Assembly: GCA_001873585.1 (NCBI GenBank)
Contig: MNZL01000135.1
Span: forward strand, 1-7,092
Direction of reading: 5' to 3'
Source: Rhodobacterales bacterium CG2_30_65_12
Lineage (GTDB): Bacteria > Pseudomonadota > Alphaproteobacteria > Rhodobacterales > Rhodobacteraceae
DNA: 7,092 nt
The notes beneath the pieces are model-generated. The model was not told the DNA's origin. It saw nothing but the letters and a program-made list of their open reading frames with translations, and ran no database searches. How positions within the stretch are numbered: the stretch's first letter is position 1; each line of letters begins with the position of its first letter. This document shows positions 5,097 through 7,092 of the stretch, one piece after another. The translations under genes were made by a program, and so were the position numbers.

Positions 5097-6113
5097 TCAG
5101 TCCTGCGCGGTGTGCTGGTCGCCCTGACCGCCATGGCTGCCGCGTTCGCGGTAGGGGGTGGTCTGATAATGCGCCCGGTAACACTTGGAGAAATGCGAGG
5201 GCGAGGTGAAGCCGCTGGCGAGCGCCACGTTGATCACGCTCATGTCGGTCTGGAGCAACAGGTTGCGGGCCTTGCCGAGGCGTAGCTCCATGTAATAGCG
5301 CTTTGGCGAACGGTTGAGGTAACGGCGAAACAGCCGTTCGAGCTGGCGCGTCGAAAGCCCCACCTGGCGGGCGAGCTCGGCCGGGCTCACCGGCTCTTCG
5401 ATGTTGTCCTCCATCTCGCGGATCACCTGGCCGAGCTTGGGGTGGCGCACGCCAATCCGGGTGGGCACCGAGAGCCGCTGCTGATCGCGGTCGGTGCGAA
5501 TCGTGGTGTAGATCTGCTGATCGGCCACGGCATTGGCCACTTCCGGCCCGTAATCCTGAGCGATGAGCGCCAGCATCAGGTCGATCGAGGCGGTGCCGCC
5601 GGCGGTGGTCATCCGGTTGCCGTCGATCACATAGACCGAGCGGGTCAGATCGACCTGCGGGAAGTCCTCGATAAAGCCGTCGTGGTTTTCCCAGTGGATC
5701 GTCGCGCGCTTGCCGTCGAGCAGCCCGGCCTCGGCCAAGGTATAGGCCCCGGTGCAGAAGGCCCCCATTGCCACCCCGCGCCGGGCCTCGCGCCTGATCC
5801 AGGATACAAGCGGCTTCGAGCTTGCCGCATGCACGTCTTCGCCGCCGCAGATCACCACCGTGTCGTCGTGGTGCAACTCGTCGAGCCCGATGTCGAGCCG
5901 GAGAGTGCAGCCAGCCGAGCAGGTGACGTTGCCGCCGCCCTCGCCGGCAAGCCGCCAGCGGTAGGCCTCAAAGCCGAGTGCGCGATTGGCCAGCCGCAGC
6001 GCGTCGACCGCACCGGCGAAGGAGAGCAGGGTGAAGCGGTCGAGCAGGACGAAAACAAAGCCGCGCGGTGCGGTGCCCGGGTGCCGTCCGGTCTTGCTTC
6101 TGGATTGTGTCAT
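5097..6113 (-). CDS. GlxA/GbdR-like AraC-family transcriptional regulator with DJ-1/PfpI-like domain
   Basis: A 338-residue cytoplasmic DNA-binding regulator. Residues about 18-190 form a class I glutamine amidotransferase-like (DJ-1/PfpI) domain: GFVFVLLDRFTLLSFAGAVD (18-37), TVVICGGED (85-93) and GAFCTGAYTLAEAGLLDG (117-134), with Cys120 at the nucleophile-elbow position and then TIHWE (138-142). Residues about 225-325 form the AraC domain with two helix-turn-helix units: SPAELARQVGLSTRQLERLF (243-262) and INVALASGFTSPSHFSKCYR (294-313). GlxA-family proteins usually sense small nitrogen metabolites without being enzymes; GbdR senses glycine betaine and dimethylglycine. The effector here is unknown. 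ATG at 6113 has GGAGAG six bases upstream. The gene lies 184 bp upstream of livK on the same strand and divergent from the DAHP synthase gene, so it may control the transporter, itself, or neither. Confidence 0.93.
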   Translation of the reverse strand: MTQSRSKTGRHPGTAPRGFVFVLLDRFTLLSFAGAVDALRLANRALGFEAYRWRLAGEGGGNVTCSAGCTLRLDIGLDELHHDDTVVICGGEDVHAASSKPLVSWIRREARRGVAMGAFCTGAYTLAEAGLLDGKRATIHWENHDGFIEDFPQVDLTRSVYVIDGNRMTTAGGTASIDLMLALIAQDYGPEVANAVADQQIYTTIRTDRDQQRLSVPTRIGVRHPKLGQVIREMEDNIEEPVSPAELARQVGLSTRQLERLFRRYLNRSPKRYYMELRLGKARNLLLQTDMSVINVALASGFTSPSHFSKCYRAHYQTTPYRERGSHGGQGDQHTAQD

Positions 6114-6291
6114 GCCCAGCTCTCCGCTCGTTTTGCCAAGACCACATCAGCTTTGGCGCGGCGGCGCAAGATCGCCCGGGCGCGGTCAGCGCGGGGAAGT
6201 TTCTTTTGCACATGCGGCAAGCCCGGTTTATACCTCCCCGACCAATCGCGGCGGTGCCGCTGACGGACCTGCGATACAGACGGAGACGGCG
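6114..6291. other. Divergent intergenic region between the regulator and the DAHP synthase gene
   Basis: These 178 bases must contain the promoters of both genes. Seen in it are a candidate sigma-70-type promoter for the plus-strand gene, a GCCAA-N13-TTGGC inverted repeat (6135-6157) close to the regulator start, a 10-bp palindrome CGCCCGGGCG (6173-6182) and TTGC-N7-GCAA (6206-6220) overlapping the plus-strand promoter. No clear minus-strand -35/-10 pair was found. No small gene is supported here. Confidence 0.6.
6206..6234 (+). promoter_or_regulatory. Candidate promoter of the DAHP synthase gene
   Basis: TTGCAC (6206-6211) and TATACC (6229-6234) are separated by 17 bases, the preferred sigma-70 spacing. 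The -35 box matches consensus at three of six positions and the -10 box at four of six, which is moderate. Start of transcription would be near 6241, leaving a leader of about 50 bases. The match is plausible but not proven. Confidence 0.4.
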
Positions 6292-7092
6292 ATGACCGAG
6301 TGGACGAAATCTTCCTGGCGTGCCCTGCCCAGGGTGCAGATGCCCGACTACCCCGACGCTGGTGCGCTCGGCGCTGTCGAGACGCAACTGGCCAAGTATC
6401 CGCCGCTGGTCTTTGCCGGCGAGGCGCGCCGGCTCAAGGCCGAGCTCGCCAGGGTGGCGCGCGGCGAGGCCTTCCTGCTGCAGGGCGGCGATTGCGCCGA
6501 GAGCTTTGCCGAGTTTTCCGCCGACGTGATCCGCGACACCTTCAAGGTGCTGTTGCAGATGGCGATGGTGCTCACCTTCGGCGCCAAGATGCCAGTGGTG
6601 AAGGTGGGCCGGATGGCCGGACAGTTCGCCAAGCCGCGCTCGGCCCCCTATGAGACGATTGGCGGCGTCGAGCTGCCGTCCTACCGGGGCGACATCATCA
6701 ACGATCTCGCCGCCACGCCCGAGGCGCGCCGCCCCGATCCGGGCAAGATGCTGCGCGCCTACACGCAGTCCGCCGCTTCGCTGAACCTGCTGCGCGCCTT
6801 CTCCTCCGGCGGCTACGCCGACGTGCACCAGGTTCACAGCTGGACGCTTGGTTTTACCGAGCAGGACGAGGCCGTGCGTTACCGCGAAATGGCTGAACGG
6901 ATCTCCGATACGCTCGCGTTCATGCGCGCCGCCGGGGTTGACGGCGGCACCACCAGGGCGCTGCAGACGGTGGATTTCTACACCAGCCACGAGGCGCTGT
7001 TGCTCGAATATGAAGAGGCGCTGACGCGGGTGGACTCGACCACCGGCCAGATCGTCGCCGGCTCGGGCCACATGATCTGGATCGGCGACCGC
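6292..7092 (+). CDS. aroG: Class II 3-deoxy-7-phosphoheptulonate (DAHP) synthase, partial at C-terminus
   Basis: This enzyme condenses phosphoenolpyruvate and erythrose 4-phosphate to DAHP, the first step of the shikimate pathway to aromatic amino acids. The frame is open from ATG at 6292 to the window end, giving 267 codons of an expected 450-460. Landmarks of the class II (plant/AroG of Mycobacterium) type are FLLQGGDCAESF (61-72), whose Cys68 fits the metal-binding Cys, VVKVGRMAGQFAKPRS (102-117) with PEP-contact Arg/Lys residues, SAASLNLLRAFSSGGYADVH (160-179), TVDFYTSHEALLLEYEEAL (226-244) and SGHMIWIGDR (258-267), which runs off the edge. The start is supported by GGAG (6282-6285) six bases upstream. 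It differs from E. coli AroF/G/H, which are class I. Gene symbols for this class vary between genomes. It is transcribed away from the regulator and has no evident link to the transporter. Confidence 0.95.
   Translation, partial: MTEWTKSSWRALPRVQMPDYPDAGALGAVETQLAKYPPLVFAGEARRLKAELARVARGEAFLLQGGDCAESFAEFSADVIRDTFKVLLQMAMVLTFGAKMPVVKVGRMAGQFAKPRSAPYETIGGVELPSYRGDIINDLAATPEARRPDPGKMLRAYTQSAASLNLLRAFSSGGYADVHQVHSWTLGFTEQDEAVRYREMAERISDTLAFMRAAGVDGGTTRALQTVDFYTSHEALLLEYEEALTRVDSTTGQIVAGSGHMIWIGDR

Noticed and set aside
4952..5134. 60-residue Cys-rich minus-strand frame in the livK upstream region
   Set aside because: It overlaps the end of the regulator gene and the sigma-54-like promoter, has no convincing ribosome-binding site and resembles no known peptide; composition alone explains the cysteines.
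6114..6134. TTGGCAA near the regulator start (6138-6132, minus strand) as a second sigma-54 promoter
   Set aside because: There is no TTGC element at the -12 offset, and the site is too close to the start codon.
5968..7071. 367-codon minus-strand open frame opposite the DAHP synthase gene
   Set aside because: The plus strand carries multiple class II DAHP synthase motifs. The antisense frame also runs into the real regulator gene in another frame and shows no domain.

Overview
The window is GC-rich and gene-dense, with short or overlapping gene junctions. Protein style and gene content point to an alphaproteobacterium, most likely Rhodobacteraceae; this is an inference from family resemblance, not from a marker gene. 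No RNA gene, mobile element, CRISPR array or integration site was seen.

Positions 1-4912, read on the minus strand, form one operon for a high-affinity branched-chain amino acid (HAAT/LIV) type ABC transporter. In transcription order it runs: periplasmic binding protein (livK-like, 4912-3731), ATPase LivG (3650-2862), ATPase LivF (2865-2038), two small putative exported proteins of unknown function (2034-1708 and 1711-1349), permease LivH (1349-339) and permease LivM (from 342, cut by the window edge). All genes after livG are joined by 1-4 bp overlaps or a 3 bp gap, so translational coupling is likely. The only real gap inside the operon is between livK and livG, and it holds a perfect 13-bp-stem hairpin. 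That arrangement fits differential expression of the binding protein relative to the membrane components.

Upstream of livK, a 184-bp gap (4913-5096) holds a very good match to a sigma-54 (-24/-12) promoter and, in the presumed leader, an 18-bp A/T-rich palindrome. Next, on the same strand, is a GlxA/GbdR-like AraC-family regulator (6113-5097) with a DJ-1/PfpI-like sensor domain. It is a plausible but unproven regulator of the transporter.

A 178-bp divergent intergenic region (6114-6291) separates this regulator from a plus-strand gene for class II DAHP synthase, the first enzyme of the shikimate pathway (6292 to the window end, 267 codons, C-terminus missing).

The least explained part is the pair of small exported proteins placed between the ATPase and permease genes. 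Other points to check are the sigma-54-type promoter, the livK-livG hairpin, the roughly 40-residue N-terminal extension of LivF and the altered Walker B context in LivG.
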